Shown here one piece after another: positions 41,372 through 41,874 of a DNA stretch of 41,874 bases; position 1 is the first letter of the stretch; each line of letters opens with the position of its first letter. Under the pieces are notes generated by a model, which did no database searches, was not told the origin of the DNA, and was given only the letters and a program-made list of their open reading frames with translations. Location: NCBI GenBank assembly GCA_910587685.1, contig CAJUMY010000014.1, positions 1-41,874 of the forward strand, read 5' to 3'. A program made the translations under genes and the position numbers. The stretch is from an uncultured Christensenellaceae bacterium (GTDB taxonomy: Bacteria; Bacillota; Clostridia; Christensenellales; UBA3700).

Positions 41372-41874
41372 ATGACATTGAACAAGAAGAGAATAGCGGC
41401 CGTACTTATAATAGCGATAGTCGCGGCAGCGGCGCTTTCGGGCATTGGCGTAGGTATATACTTCGCGGCGCAGAACGAGAAGTTCGAAGGCTTCGTATAC
41501 GTAAACGGCGTTGACGGAGAAAAGACGCCGCTCGCGAACGTTTCCGTGACCAACGGAAGAGACGTCGTAAAGACGGACGGCAACGGACGTTACGTTCTCG
41601 ACGGATGGCTTAAAGCAAGATTCGTAACCATAACTATTCCGTCGGGATACTGGACGGAAGAGTATTACGTCGATACGAAAAAGAAAGACGTGAACAATAA
41701 AGAGATCAATTTTTATCTCGATAAAAAGGAAATAGCAGACGAGAGCGAGCATACCTTCCTGCAGGTGTCAGACTCTGAGATAGGCGAGAGCGGCGTAGGC
41801 GAATGGATAGATCATACCAAGGCAGTAGTTGATGAGCTAAAGCCCGCTTTCCTCATACATACAGGGGATATTTG
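41372..41874 (+). CDS. Calcineurin-like metallophosphoesterase, N-terminal part (cut by window end)
   Basis: The open frame from ATG 41372 runs off the window after 167 complete codons. A signal anchor comes first (MTLNKKRIAAVLIIAIVAAA, hydrophobic to about residue 35). A small carboxypeptidase-regulatory-like beta domain follows (GFVYVNGVDGEKTPLANVSV, VKTDGNGRYVL), as in proteins with a calcineurin-like phosphoesterase N-terminal domain. The phosphoesterase itself begins with TFLQVSDSEIG (first metal motif, with DSE instead of the usual DxH) and LIHTGDI (second motif, GD). AGAGG precedes the ATG. It is exported and probably membrane-anchored. The remaining motifs lie beyond the window. Confidence 0.8.
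   Translation, partial: MTLNKKRIAAVLIIAIVAAAALSGIGVGIYFAAQNEKFEGFVYVNGVDGEKTPLANVSVTNGRDVVKTDGNGRYVLDGWLKARFVTITIPSGYWTEEYYVDTKKKDVNNKEINFYLDKKEIADESEHTFLQVSDSEIGESGVGEWIDHTKAVVDELKPAFLIHTGDI

Noticed and set aside
1..41874. tRNA, rRNA, CRISPR, insertion sequence or prophage signals
   Set aside because: I looked for T-loop motifs, regularly spaced repeats, transposase or integrase motifs and found none that I could support.

Overview
The window looks like chromosome of an anaerobic, low-to-mid GC Firmicute of class Clostridia, probably a gut lineage. The reasons are: a SpoVT/SpoVB-like/MazG gene order shared with endospore formers; a SPOCS-domain (DUF3794) protein with a LysM-like tail next to ispE; a group B-type [FeFe]-hydrogenase; a Sapep-type dipeptidase; a DUF951 protein; AGGAGG-type ribosome binding sites; and many near-consensus sigma-A promoters with 17-base spacers. 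I see no rRNA, tRNA, insertion sequence, prophage or CRISPR array. Coding style is uniform, so nothing points strongly to recent transfer.

Layout. 1-4.9 kb: the tail of an unknown gene, a minus-strand old-yellow-enzyme-type flavoprotein, and a tight plus-strand operon (condensation-fold acyltransferase, zinc-ribbon membrane protein, DUF3810-type HEXXH membrane protein). 4.9-9.3 kb: an accessory stretch with a candidate small RNA, a decayed gene, two related small lipoproteins, a lipase-like lipoprotein, a small membrane protein, and a minus-strand phosphatase lipoprotein whose start is out of frame by one base in an A tract. 9.6-13.7 kb: PHP phosphatase, hydrogenase-like iron-sulfur protein, YhhN membrane protein, unknown 171-aa protein. 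13.9-20.5 kb: alpha/beta-hydrolase-like protein, DUF951, signal peptidase I, SIMPL protein, a double-domain class II aldolase and a clan-D-like glycosidase. 20.7-30.7 kb: housekeeping and sporulation genes (M20 dipeptidase, radC, gltX, spoVT, a SpoVB-like flippase, mazG, dusB, a nitrilase homologue lacking its catalytic Cys, trmL). 31.1-35.0 kb: lower glycolysis (pgk, tpiA, gpmI), each gene with its own leader. 35.2-41.9 kb: SPOCS protein, ispE, a membrane-anchored basic protein with a poly-Lys tail, a YbaK-type deacylase, a METTL25-like methyltransferase, and the start of a metallophosphoesterase cut by the window end.

Most of this is ordinary core genome. The points most worth a second look are the promoter-hairpins-terminator cassette at 4983-5162 (probable new small RNA), the homopolymer frameshift at the start of the phosphatase lipoprotein (9313-9318), the class II aldolase with a degenerate second half, the active-site-dead nitrilase beside dusB, and a good sigma-E-like promoter in front of the SPOCS gene. 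I found no convincing multi-gene novel system.
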